Shown here: positions 46,809 to 58,895 of the stretch, piece by piece | Numbering within the stretch: position 1 is the stretch's first letter | Layout of the letters: each line of letters opens with the position of its first letter | Source of the DNA: Rutstroemia sp. NJR-2017a BVV2 | Lineage: Eukaryota; Ascomycota; Leotiomycetes; Helotiales; Rutstroemiaceae | Reading direction: 5' to 3' | Assembly (NCBI GenBank): GCA_002946415.1 | Contig: NJPS01000046.1 | Coordinates: 558,001-622,000 of the forward strand | DNA length: 64,000 nucleotides | The notes under the pieces: generated by a model | What the model was told of the DNA's origin: nothing | What the model saw: only the letters and a program-made list of their open reading frames with translations | Databases searched by the model: none | Position numbers and translations under genes: made by a program

Positions 46809-47773
46809 TTAGCTGTTGAAAATTCTTGAATACAGCATCTCATGTCTTCCTATCCACAAGTCCATAACCGGAACACTCTGCCCTGCATCCTCAACCTTCG
46901 TATCCCATTCCCTCTCAATACACTCACCAATTCCCCTCTGCACCTCCGCACTCGCTAGTACTTTCTGTGCATGATACGGCCCGAACATACTTGCCCTCAC
47001 AGCAGCAGATAACAAAGCTTTCACATGACTCAACATAAATACATATGCAGTCTGCTGCAAACTCATGCCCAATATCGCAGCAATCGCTCCAAACAACGGT
47101 GCGAGATGTGCGCTGGCGGGAGGAATCTCTCCGGGAGTCACCACAGAGGACGACGATTTCAGGAGGAGTGAAAACTCTTTCAAAGTCTCGACAATAACCG
47201 GCTCAACGCCAGCCGGAAGAGCAGAGGAGAACGAACGGTCCCATATAGAGAGAAGAGCTCGCCCCTGAGCTATCGATGCTCGACGGCCGACCGTGCACAT
47301 GATCGCGGCATCCAGAGCATCGTCTAAGGACACGAGATCCAGCGGGTTTCGATGGGCGCCAAGAACAAATGGAAGCGTGCTGGAAGCATATGAAGAGAGC
47401 GAGAAATCGAGAAAGTCAGGAAACGAAGGTCTACTGATGGATTTGGTGTGCGCGAGGTAGGATTCTAGGCCGCTGCTGAAAGCGAACGAGCCAAGAGGGA
47501 GGGCGGAGTCGGAGAGGAGGAGGAGGAAGTGCTGGGATATTGGGGGCCGAGAAAGTGTTCCTAGATGCTTCCGTTGGTTTGAATCCTGGGAGGGGATTCT
47601 GAATTATTCTTACCGTTGCTAATGCCGTTCCCGATGTCGACGCCGATGTTCGGAAGGTATGCCGGAGAAGACGGCGAGTTTGGCTGCGCGGCTAGTAATC
47701 GCGCCTTTGCGGCTTTTAACTTCTTCTCCAACTCCTCGACCTCATCCTCGAGGTCCCTAGTCTCGACAGACAT
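46809..47773 (-). CDS. ureF: urease accessory protein UreF (303 aa)
   Basis: Two exons, 47614-47773 and 46809-47560, in phase (GTAAGA donor, ATCTAG acceptor). Residues 1-35 form an acidic/basic heptad-like helix (DLEDEVEELEKKLKAAKARL), a probable short coiled coil not found in bacterial UreF. UreF proper starts at about 58: LLLLSDSALPLGSFAFSSGL is the family signature, followed by ESYLAHTKS, MCTVGRRASIAQGRALLSIW and the all-helical remainder. UreF works with UreG and UreD to load nickel into apo-urease. It is transcribed towards CWC2, with only 162 bases between the stops. Confidence 0.93.
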
Positions 47774-49035
47774 TAGATAACGACTTTGGCGTGATCGCGA
47801 TATTTCACGTGCTGGTCAGATATCTCCTGTCCACGGATCAGTCAGACCAGATAACATGCAGATGATAGGACTCGGTAGCACAGCCACAGTTTATATGTAA
47901 TTAAGCATCCTTCGCCCGCCCGCAGGGCTAGAAGCGACAACCACCCGCACAAATATCCGCCCCAAAGTTTCATGCGATGCGGAGGTTCTCTTTTCATTGG
48001 ATGGCTTTTACGGTATCTCACCTCTCACATCAGAACTTTACATTCTCAAACATCGACGGCATGGAAATCTTTCTATTCCTGATACGCCTGCCCGCATCGT
48101 AATGTAAATGTTCGTGGCTGGAGTCTTCTTGCATAGAACTAACTGTTATGCGTTCTTTCTTTGCTTCTCTGCTCGTACTGTACTCGGTCTGCTTGTATGA
48201 AGCCATACATGGTTCGCCTGGCTGCAGGTAAGGCAGCTCCCTGTATGGTGGCCGAGTAAAAGTACATGCTCCTTCGTTCTCGCGTTCGGGTTCGTGTACC
48301 AATGATGCGCATAGATGTTCCAACGCAGCGTGTTGTTTGTTGTCTGATCGTCAAAGGTTGGTTAGGTGAGAGTGGCACAATTCGATATCACTGTGCATTG
48401 CATGTAGCTTTATGATTCCGCAAAGCTCTCATATATTTTCTCTGCTCAAAAGATGCAACAGTCTGTGCGAAGACAGCAATACCATTGGACCTGATATCAA
48501 GAATTTCATTTCGTCCCTGCAGGCAGCCGTCCCCGCTGCAGCTTCGGATCAACATCCGTTCCAAGAAGCCACAGGACTTGTTCACTCACACCATTTGAGT
48601 CATCGCCGCAGCTAGACCAGTAACCAGACCAAGCATTCTCATGAATCGCAGTCTTATGTCCCATACAAGAAGCATCCGCGATAGTTTGACGGATTGACAT
48701 TGGTGTTGGAAACGCTGTGCCGCAATCCTTTCACTCCCCGCCCAATTCTCCTGCACACGCTACGCCAGGCTGTGTTTTTGTCAACTGTATATGGGATTAG
48801 TCGTTCCAAAGGCAGCATGGCGATGCAAAATCATTCCAGCCTGTCGATCCTGACTCACTCTCGCTTGCTGCCCCCTTGCCCCAAGTACTGGGAACTCGAT
48901 CTATATAGTATATAGTATGCTTCTCAGCCAAGCGGTTTTTGCCAGGAAAAAATATTCTATACACCTACCTACCTGTGTACTATTTATTTCTCCTTCCTGT
49001 TCACTCATACTTAATACATATACACAATAATCAAG
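47774..49035. other. intergenic, divergent promoters of UREF and a MARVEL-type gene
   Basis: About 1.26 kb. Only short frames without family-like content. A TATATAG-type box (about 48901-48915) lies roughly 120 bases before the ATG of the right-hand gene. Confidence 0.55.
48901..48915 (+). promoter_or_regulatory. candidate TATA box
   Basis: Two overlapping TATATAG-like words about 120 bases upstream of the start codon at 49036, a plausible distance for a fungal promoter with a short leader. Confidence 0.35.
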
Positions 49036-49715
49036 ATGATTGTTACACTAGCACTTCGAGGACTTCAGGTAAAGCTTCATTCAAATCTACCATCTACCCT
49101 CCTCACCACTAACCTGTCTTACCCAGGTCATCTTCGCAGGCGTCGTCCTAGCACTATCCGCTATCCTAATCAAAGACTTCGGTCCCGGCCATTCTTGGGC
49201 TCTAACCAGCTACGGAGCCTTCTGCGGTGGAGCTTCTCTCCTCATCGCCCTCGTCGGGGTAGCAGCATGTTTTGTCGACTCCCTCCAAGGCATTATTATG
49301 TTTGCCCTTGACGGGATCGCATCATTCTTCCTTCTCGCTGGCGGCATTGTATGTTATCCTTATTTCCCTCCGTTCTTCCTTCCCTCTTCTACCCCAAATG
49401 CTTTCCACCCTCGACTAACCCCCCAACCTACAGGCCTACGCAGCAACAATCAAAGTCGGCAACTGCGCCGATCAAAGCGCTGGGGGATACCTATCCCAAC
49501 ACCTTAATCCTTTCGCGCCCAGTGACGACAAGACATATCCTAACGTTGGAAGTAGTGTGTCAAAGTTTGCAAAGGCTTATGATGCTGATGTAACGACAAG
49601 GTGCAGAGAGACTCAGGCGAGCACGGCCTTTCTCTGGTTCTTGGCTGCCTGTTTCGTCGGGACTTTGGTCATGTCGTTGATGGGGAGGAAGAGAGGTTCC
49701 AATAGCATTGCATAG
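49036..49715 (+). CDS. four-TM MARVEL-like membrane protein (178 aa)
   Basis: Three exons: 49036-49068, 49127-49348 and 49434-49715, all in phase 0. The first intron sits after MIVTLALRGLQ, an arrangement I associate with fungal MARVEL-type genes. Four hydrophobic segments are visible: about 5-27 (VIFAGVVLALSAILI), 41-60 (YGAFCGGASLLIALVGVAA), 66-86 (IIMFALDGIASFFLLAGGI) and 147-166 (AFLWFLAACFVGTLVMSL). Between TM3 and TM4 is a loop of about 55 residues with Cys at NCADQS and RCRETQ, which could form a disulphide outside the membrane. Proteins of this type (Nce102 and relatives) mark plasma-membrane domains. The exact subfamily is open. Confidence 0.85.
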
Positions 49716-51168
49716 ATATGGTGGACTGGGCCGTGAGAAAAACATGGAGATGATGGAATGAGATGGAATGGAGCGGGATAGAATGGAATATAATGACGGA
49801 TATGATACGAAGGTTTTGTTTTTCAATGGGTTGATATCATTGGCGTTGGTTTGCAGTTGATGACCATACCCACGGGACGGATATTCTTTTCTAGTCATGG
49901 CTTATTTGTTTCTCGATTAGAGATGCATATACATTATTCGAGCAATTAGTATCGAGTAAGAATTCAATATGTTTAGCAAATCGTTCTGCAGATGATGTAT
50001 ATCTCTTTACACAATCTAGTTCCTCGCACAACATCCAAGTCGTTTTCCTGACAAGGGTATCCAACCCGCGGTAGACCTTTTCCTTCCATATATATATATC
50101 GCCCCTTTCCCCTGCCGTATCTATATACAGATAGATGGCGATCTCTTTTTCCCCTTCTTTATCTCCCTTCTTCTATACATTTATCCCAAAGAGCAATCAT
50201 AATAGCTCGTCCTATCCTATCCAATCGCCCCTCCTCTTATTCTATTTACATACGGACAGATGCTACTTCCTCCTTCCTCCCGTCCTTCATCTGCCTACTT
50301 ACCCCAAAACTCAATAATACCAGTCTATACAGAACTATCCTATCCTACCATATCCTACTATATCCTACCATATCAATTCAAGTCACGCTAATTCAACACA
50401 CGCGTCTACCAACAATACCGCGAAAGGGGAAAAAAATTTGTTTCGTCCATCCATCCTCTCCTCTCCTCCCCTCTCCAAGCCTATCCTCATCCATGATCCC
50501 CTTCTCTATATTCTCTCCCCCCAACGAAAAAGGAGAACTAAACCATTTACACAACCCACCTACACAACATCCGATCTGCAACCACCCAATAGCCTATATT
50601 TACCATGGGTCTATGAGATGAATACTTGCATCCTACAATATCATTCTTTCGACCCTCTAGACTTGCCCCAGGATGCATTTGAATCAGATCCCGTTCAGCC
50701 ATCCATCCATCCAGACCCCCTCCTCTACTACCTCTCCCCTAATCCCATTCTCACTCACCAGCCATATTCCATCTCTATACATAGCAGTCTCAGCATCAAC
50801 ATCCAACCCCCCAGACCACCCTTAAAAACACCATCCGCAGCTCCCAACCTACACCAACACATCCATCTCCCTGCAATACAACGAAATAACCTACCAACCT
50901 TCTCTCATTTTCCGTTTACGCAACAAGCATATCAAGTCCCACTATTAAATAGAGGAACAATGTAGGATGGAAACGAATGATATCTAAATGCAATTTATCA
51001 TATAATACCATCAAAATCATATCATATAAGTGGAAGAAGAAAAAACGCCTCCCCAAATGCTCGTCATCATTAACACATCACATAACCATCAACCGTCGCC
51101 ATGGCTCTCCACATCCGTCCCCCTCCCGCATCCCAATCCCAAAAGTCCATTTCCGTACCTCACCTCAT
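49716..51168. other. intergenic, convergent 3' ends
   Basis: About 1.45 kb between the MARVEL-type gene and VPS18. Pyrimidine-rich, with a ten-base tandem repeat at 50341-50370. A 175-codon frame at 50438-50965 is low-complexity Pro/His/Ser-rich and I do not believe it. Confidence 0.55.
50341..50370. repeat. ten-base tandem repeat, three copies
   Basis: Three copies of TATCCTACCA, the middle one with one change. Confidence 0.85.
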
Positions 51169-54100
51169 CTACAACTCCCACTCATGCCTATCATCCGCCG
51201 CCGTAACAAACGGCTCATCAATCCTCTTTATCGCAAAGTCGCTGCACAGGATACTATTTCCAGCAACCATTAGCTCAGTCCTTAGATGTAAAATCGCGCT
51301 TACACCCATCCACAGAAAGAGGGGACAAGGAGCAAAAAGAAAGAGAGAAATAAAACATACCAAGCACTCGCCACCAACGCATCCAACTCCGCGATCAACG
51401 CCTCCCTCTTCGCCCCCTTCACCATCCCCTTACTAATCAACATCTGACACTCTCTAATCCTCTTCGCCCTGCCGACGCCCACCTGATCCATGACCTTCTT
51501 CCCCAAACAATCGCTATGAAACGCATGCTGGCACGGAAAGACAAAAAACTGTCTACTCAACAGCGGCAGCGTGCACACATAGCATTTCTCCCCGGGCTCC
51601 ACAATCGCATACCTCTGATCCAGGGCTGCGATATCGATTTTGATATTCGACGCCGTCTGGGCCGACTCATCCATTTCCTTCTTGAGGATGTCGATATTAC
51701 GGCTATAGTCCTCGAGCGCCGCACAAATCTCCTCTTTGAAGTCGTCGATTACGACAAAGTCGGGGAAGAACGGGATCAAGTCTTCGATTTTGAGGAGATC
51801 GCACCGCTTGAGGAATTCGATGGCGGTTTTGATGCCGTTGGATTGAGAGATGACTTTTTTGGCGACGGCGAGCCAGAGTTTTTTGCGCAGGGGGGCGTTG
51901 GAGACGGGCCGGTCGGCGACGATGGATGCGAGGTCGATTTCGGAGTGCGCGAGGGCGAGCTCGACCGCTTGGAGGTATTGGCCCATGGTGCTGTAGATGT
52001 GGACGCATGATTGCACGCGGGAGTGTTGGATGCAGAGACGGAGGGCAAAGTCGGAGTCGAAGCTGGGTTCTTCTCCTTGGGACTCGAGGTAGGAGAGAAG
52101 CGCTGATTCATCTTTTGAGGGGTGGGCGGCGTAGATGGAGATTAGAGTGTTGTGGACGGCGGCGTCAGTGGAGTGTAAGTTGTTGATGACGTGGAGGAGG
52201 TAACGGACGGCTTGGTTCTGAGGGAGCGGGCCGCGGAAATGTCTATCATAATTGAGTAAGGCCGGGATAAGATTTCGAGGCTTGAGATCCGAGTGTCTCA
52301 TTAGAATGTCGACGAGGTCAACGGCCACATGTGTCATCAGCCCACTGCTGTATCTGTAGAAAATATCGGGAGCTGTCTGCTTCTTCAGCACGTCCAAAGC
52401 CTCCTTCCAGCGCTCCCTCTGGATCCAATAAGAAAGTACGTAATTGTAGTCATTGACAGCGCTGGCAAAGAAAAGCAATTCGTCTTCTCTGCCATGACTG
52501 CTGATTATATCGTAAGTCGTCTTTTTGTCGAGGTCCGTTTTGTATTTGGTGACGAAATCTTGGTATTCAGCTCGAATGATGTCTAGTTGGTTCCTGGTTT
52601 GCGTAGGGTTGAGATTCTCAGAGAGTTCGGCCTTGGTAATTATGGTATCGTCAAGAGAATTGAGTTTCGACATGAAGATTTCCACTAGCCAACTAGCAAT
52701 CATGATCCGTTGCATGACCGAAGACTTTCTGTATGTGGTAAGTTTGGTCAGGAGATACTTTCGAAGTGCATCTTGCTGATCATTATCAACAAAGGTCAAG
52801 GCGACTTGTTCAAATGGCTTGCTACTCTTTCCATATACACCTGCAGCCTCAAGATACGATCCTTTGCTGATCAGATAATCACCTGAAGCTGTGGCAACAG
52901 CATCTTTTTGAGCAGGACCTTTCGCATATCGGAGCGCCGCATCGAAATGTTCTGTCTGCAGCATGACTTTCCATACATCTCTATCCTCATCAGTGACGAC
53001 GATTTCATATATCTCTTGGGTAGTGAAGAGCCAAAAGGTGTTCTTCTCTCGATCGGCAAAAAGTCCCAAGGCTTGCTGGCCTGGATCTAGGACTACTTGG
53101 TCAAATATTACTCTATCATCTAGTCGATTGACAGCAATGACGCGGCCACCCACCAAGAGTAAAATGTGCCATTGAGTGAGCGCTATAGAATCAATCGAGT
53201 CACCAACCGGCTTCCTGCGACCCGTAGGGCTGTCTAATGCTGGCAATTGAGATTTAGGCAGCAATTTTGCCTCTCCAAACATCTTGGCACCTAAGTCTGA
53301 AGTTGCTGGCGTTGTAATTAGCCTCCCATAGTACACGCCTTGCGACGAGAGCCATGCAAAGATGCGGTCTGGAGTAAGATTCTCTACAGAGGCAGAATCG
53401 GGTGGATTCGGTGACACCACGAGAGACGAAGCTGCAGTTGCTGATATTCTGGATAGCTCATGGACAGTGGGTTGTTCAGTCTCAAAGAGACGCGTGAAAA
53501 TGGAAGCCCCTCCCTCATGTGCCACTCGTCCAATCCTGCCAATAAGGTGTAGAACCCTGCTCTGCGTGGTTATAACTACCCTTCGGACATCTCTTGCGTC
53601 GGCTCTTCCAGTGACAAGGTCCACCCACAAGCCGGTGATTGGCCCATCGGGCAGTCTCATAAGAGCTTTCAAGTACTTGTCCTCCTTCCTGTAGAACTCC
53701 GTGGCAGTTTCAATATATCCTTCATATATGTTTCCATCCGAAGCTCCAATAAGTATTTCTCTTGTGGAAGAAGTCGGTAAAGAAGGATTCCATGCTATAC
53801 ACTCTATAGACACCCCGCGAAGTCGTGAGAGTGGCCTAGGTTGTCTCGACTGGGTATGTAGGTAGTAGTTCTCGCCTTGCGCGGTACAAATAATCAAATG
53901 TGAAGCAGTCGGGTCGAGGAACATTCGCCGTATCACTCCAACCTCCGAGGTCTTTTTTGGCAAATCAATATCTAGAGAAGCAGTCAGTATAATGACAACT
54001 ATTCGAGACAGCCAAGAACCGTACCATCTATATCTGCAGGATTATCCAGGTCGATTCGGAGGATCCTGCCATTCGAAAGTGCCAGCACCAGTACATTGTT

Positions 54101-54241
54101 TGCAACTTGCGCCGCTACAAAGTCTGAGGCTATGGAGAATTGGAGCTGAACTTTTTCGACATTGAAGATTGGAAGGGCGATCTCGTTCAGATCCTGCATA
54201 CTTCGTGCGGCTACATAGCCGCTTGATGGGTCGAGAGCCAT
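51169..54241 (-). CDS. vps18: vacuolar sorting protein Vps18/Pep3 (970 aa)
   Basis: Three exons: 54025-54241, 51361-53971 and 51169-51253. The start MALDPSSGYVAARSMQDLNE leads into a beta-propeller-like N-terminal half (with FLDPTASHLIICTAQGENYY and IECIAWNPS). The Pep3/Vps18 signature region reads YAKGPAQKDAVATASGDYL (about 440). Helical repeats (clathrin-type) fill the second half. The C-terminal RING has Cys869 (CYVC), a CQHAFHSDC block and, built across the last intron, CILC (943-946). The acceptor for the last exon was chosen because it restores this final Cys pair and the frame. Vps18 is a core subunit of the HOPS and CORVET tethering complexes, needed for fusion at endosomes and vacuoles. 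Confidence 0.95.
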
Positions 54242-57200
54242 CCCGTCGTTATGTGAGCTACCTCATGGTCGTTGAGCTCGAGGCTGTAGCTTCGATATCA
54301 TAAGGCTGGCAGCCCATAGCTCCAATTGTAGGGTGAGCGGTTGAAGCACAATGCGCAAGTTTTATCACGTGTGTAGCACTTTCTTATGGTCACATGGTCT
54401 CACCCATAACATGTCACAAGTTTGAGGTAGGTGATGGAAAGAGCTGTACAAAGTATTACAGCATCTAGTAGTGAAACAGACAACTCGTCATAGTGGTTGC
54501 AGTACAGTGTGAGAGATACACAACGTCGGATACCATTGTCCCGGACAGAGTAGTATAAGAGGAGTAGAGTTTAAAGATAGTCATAAAGTACTTGAACGAT
54601 TCAAACTCAGTATTCTAAGTCAAACACACCAAGTGATTCTTAGTTGACGGGAACCTCTAGTCTTCCTAGCTAGCTATCTGCCGACCGACACCTTGCACTT
54701 GAACTGAACTCAGATTTTTCCATGCAAGCCGTCACATTCTGGACAGCAAGCAACAATTGAGTATGGTTCTGGTTGCGCAAAACAGTAAGGTTGTTTAGCT
54801 GCCTTCCACAACATAACTGACCCCGTTCCCTGCGCATCCTCATCTCTGTTTCTCTATGCGGGTTCCCTCGGAGTTTGTAACCACACTCGTGGCACTCTTT
54901 GTTGGACAGGTCTCAACTACTGTGGTTTTAGTGCCTGTCGTACGCCAGCTCTTTTCCTCAAGCCCACCTACCCACATCTGCGTATTCCTAGGTCATCTCC
55001 GGGTCTAAGGATGATTTGTAAGAAGGGCAGTCCCTGATGTTGAGCTGTCCAGTGTCCACGCCGCTGCTCGTTTCACCATTCTGACCGCTGCCATTGGCTT
55101 GTCCGTGCGGGCATGTAAACACGAACAAACGACGTCAAGTTGCAGGAAACTTCGATTTCACCTTTGAATAACTTTCTTTCGAGGTCAGACCGTCACAGAC
55201 ATCACAGCGTGCTATCTCTTCAGTAGTGATTTGACAGAGCCGGCTTTTGAACGGCCCCCGCACAAGAGTTTTTCGGCTCACGCGACTGAGAGCCGGAAAG
55301 TCTCATTTCCCCTGAGTGAGCCAGGTATCAAAACAATTTTTATATTATAGTCTTCTTGCGGAGACTTCGTATTCTGTACGCCTATGTTTAGGTCAGTATC
55401 AATGAATTGCGCGGTTTTTAGATAACGACGTGCGCAGAAACAGGGGACATCGAGGGAAGAACAGATGATGCATTGAAGAAAAGAAATTAAGAACATACAA
55501 AACTCGTTTCAATAAGGCAATTCTTATTTTTCTTCAGACGAACACTTGAGAGCAACTACTGACCTCATGTATAGTGACGATCATGCGGAGAAGAGATGAT
55601 TATTTTCGTCTTCAGTGGCATGTGTACTGCGCGAGGAACAGGTTGTGTTTGCGTACATTGTCAAACAGGAAGGAGTTGAAACAAATATAGCAGAAACGCA
55701 TTCGTAAGTACCGGTCATGGCCACGGTGCTCGGGACTCAGGAATCAGGAGGATTCGCAACGGGCGCTTTTTTGGGTCGGGAATCAACATGAAGCAAAGCT
55801 CATCGTCTTCACCAAGGGTACCGGCGACTAACTAGAGAAAATAGAAAATGGTTGTTTCGCACGAGCATTTTCAACAATGCACACAATATGTTCCTTCTTC
55901 CGGCAACCAACGAGAGCCAAGCCACCAGCGAACCAAAAATGGACTGGCGATGTGATTGGTTGAAAAATGTTCTATCCGTGCTCAGTCCTGGGGTTTCATA
56001 TGTTGATCATAGGCTGATCGGATTGGAGCAAAACCTCAAACATCAAACAAACGACCAAGAGGATCAGCAAGAAGGCTGTTGAAGGCTACTGGCAGCGGCA
56101 AGCTGTCGATGATCATTGATTCATACTTCCACCAACTCGGCGATGGCCATCCAAGAAGTTTGAGGCTTACTTGCATTACAGACTTCAGTTAGCTATCCGT
56201 GCTCGCTGTGCTAAGGTCATCACACCCTCCGCTCCTCCACGTTGGGCTCGTCGCTTGGGATTTCGGTGTGGACTGCAAAAGCGGCCTTGAGCAATGGGAA
56301 GAGGGGATTTTCACATGCTGCAGGATAAGGTCGCCGCCACCGAAGCCATGCTGCAGAGTTTAGATTATTCATAGCGTCTAGAGTGATCGAATTTTCCGGC
56401 GTCCTCCATTTGATGCCTCTGTCGAATCTGTACTTCGTACACTTTGCAATTCGGAGCTTTCCTTCCTCAGGAGCTTTTGCCTCGCGTAGAATACCTTCGT
56501 ATATCTTCGTATACTTCGTAGTTAGGATTTGGATGTGGATATGGATATGGAGATCGGATATCGGATGATAGGGTGATGATCGCATGAGCAAAAGAAAATG
56601 CGAGGAACCCTTAATAATTTCAAATCTATGATGCAAATCTACCACAATCTTGAAGATCTTCCCCATCCCCCAGGCGATAGAGTCTTGTCCAGTGTAAATA
56701 CCCAAGTCCCCTGACGCTGACCACACAAAGTACATAGTAAGTGAAGGCTAAATAGCCCTTAGCCAGGTAAGGTATCCTTCCGAACCCTTCCCCGGCTGTT
56801 CACGCACGCACAACCTGGAAGGCTTGCCGTGATTTATTTGGGACGTTTCATAAGTTGAGAGATTTCCGACTATCAAACGCCCAACTCCTTGTACGCACCA
56901 ATGGAATTCCGACGTTCAAGGCCATGATGAAGAAGGCCCAAGGGAAGACGAGAAAAGAGGAGAGAGAGGAGACAGAGTGGAAGACGATGGACAAATGAGA
57001 AGGATGAGAATATTCCAGATCGTTATTTATCTGACTGCAGTCGCATGAGATTTTACTGTCTATCTGTTGCCAGCGCATACTTACCGAACGAGATGCATTT
57101 GGTGGGCGTGGTAGGGTACCAAGTAGAAGTACTTCGTAGAGATTTGGGGAAAATTAGCAGCCCAGTTACAGGATTTGATATGCGCGAGTACCTAAGCAAG

Positions 57201-57672
57201 CAGACAGATAGTGGTGATAGCTGCAGATATCAAAGGCGGAGGCAAAATCGAAACATCCAGAATCCTCAAACAGCGACCAGAATCCGGATCCATCGCTGCG
57301 CTGCGCCGACTGCGGGTGGTTGGCGGTCTGTTTCGTTTCGTTGTTTGTTTGTTTAGTTGATCTTCTCAGTTTATACTCCAACGCCGTCCAACTCAACTCA
57401 CCCCAACTCAGATTGCCGTAGGCCGGTCTCACTTTGCCGAGAACGTCTTAGATCGTCTCGCGTCGACATTCAGTATCAGATACTCCGAGGTATGGACGGT
57501 GGAGAGGAGAGCAGCGCACAACGATGAAGTGTATCGCCGAGTGGAAGTGGCAGTGGATTTGACTCCGTCGTGACTATCAAAATCGAGTACGAAGTTCCTC
57601 TGTCGCAACTTACTTTAGTATTAGCAAAGAGCCGTGCACACCGTAGCTAGTAGCCAGGCAGCCTGCCCACTT

Positions 57673-57699
57673 GAGCAGCAGGAGCAGCAGGAGCAGCAG
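57673..57699. repeat. nine-base tandem repeat, three copies
   Basis: Three perfect copies of GAGCAGCAG, about 1.2 kb upstream of STE11. Confidence 0.9.
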
Positions 57700-58870
57700 G
57701 AAACAGCGACCGATTCGACCATTAAGAGGCAGAAGATAATAAGAGAATTCATTATCTTTGGCCCTTGCCCCGATGCAGTTAATTGCAGGTTGCGCCTCTT
57801 CCACCCATGTCCTTGTGCCATCCTCCTCAATCACGCTCTTTCCCTCTTTCGGCGGCTGCCCCACCCATACAAAACCTTAGCGTGGGAGCTCTCTTGGGCA
57901 GCCGCGTGCAGTGCTTTACTTAGAGAGGCGAGAAAGAGGTACCTGTGTCTCAGAAGGTTTGGTTTACCTTTGCTCCGCCCACTTTTCACGCTTTCACGCT
58001 TTCACACTTTCACGTTCACGCTCCGACGCTCAAAGTGAATTACAAGTCAAACGGACAAGACAAGATCCAATATCCAACACCTGGGACCCAAGACACAACG
58101 ACCCAAGGACCAAGGACCGTCGTGCCTTCCCAGCTACTTCGTACTTCAGAAGTTCAGATCCGCAGTCGTAATTCCCTTGACAGCAGCAATCAATCTATCT
58201 ACGAAGTATCTCCACCCCATCGCACCACCGGCACCCGCACCCGCACCACCCTGCTCAAAAGAAGCGTCTGTTCCTCCCTCAGATTCTCAGATTCCCAGAT
58301 CCCATCCCATCCCTCACTCACGGCTTTACGGCTTACGACTTACGAGGTACGCATCCGCTTCCTCGGAGGACTCCACTCTCCATCGCATATACCTGAGCAC
58401 CCCCAATTTCCAGCCAAAAAAAGATCTCCAAAAAAGAAAAAAGTCGAATCTCCCCCTCATCAACTGTATCAACGTAGATCCTGGAAGATCTATATCGCCA
58501 AGTAGCTCAGACGACAATATTTGCATCAATCTTTCAGCAATTGAGCACTGAGCATCGAGTATTAAATACTCCACCACATAGCACATATATCAGAAAGGAT
58601 TCCCAACCTTCCCCTTTCAGGTCTTTGTTTGATTGATCCCATTCTCGCCATCGCCTCTCGCTTTGAACACACAACACTTCACCCTCATCTTCACCTTTGA
58701 TCAAAAACACAAATACGTTCGGATTTCGAGCCAACATTCACTATTGGTCAACTCGAAACAACATTTGACTCAAAAATAATCAGCTGGTCTCAACGGTCGT
58801 TCAGTCATTCCGTCGTTCGACATTAGCTCCTGCTACTACAACAAAACTTTGTACATTTTAATCATTCTTC

Positions 58871-58882
58871 ATGCCTAAATAA
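58871..58882 (+). promoter_or_regulatory. four-codon uORF directly before STE11
   Basis: ATG CCT AAA TAA, ending 13 bases before the main ATG at 58896. Its position makes it almost certain to be in the STE11 mRNA. A uORF this short and this close usually lowers, or makes conditional, the use of the main start. Confidence 0.6.
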
Positions 58883-58895
58883 TTCACTCGACATA

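Larger units (their letters stand above)
54242..58895. other. long gene-free stretch upstream of STE11
   Basis: About 4.65 kb. The left edge is the VPS18 promoter. The right part, from about 57.9 kb, is pyrimidine-rich and probably the promoter and long leader of STE11. It contains a nine-base GAGCAGCAG repeat (57673-57699). The frames in it (for example 56220-56735 on the minus strand and 57945-58505) show no family-like sequence. Long leaders or non-coding RNA are possible but cannot be shown from sequence. Confidence 0.55.

Noticed and set aside
50438..50965. A 175-codon + frame
   Set aside because: Pro/His/Ser/Leu-rich composition from a pyrimidine-rich region between two 3' ends; no conserved motif.
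51516..52010. Long + strand frame antisense to VPS18
   Set aside because: It is a shadow of the VPS18 coding strand.
56220..56735. A 171-codon minus-strand frame
   Set aside because: Contains short repeats (HIHIHI) and no family match that I can see; possible but unsupported.
57945..58505. Frames of 124 and 186 codons in the STE11 upstream region
   Set aside because: They overlap in different frames, are Ser/Pro/Arg-rich from a CT-rich leader, and have no upstream gene context.
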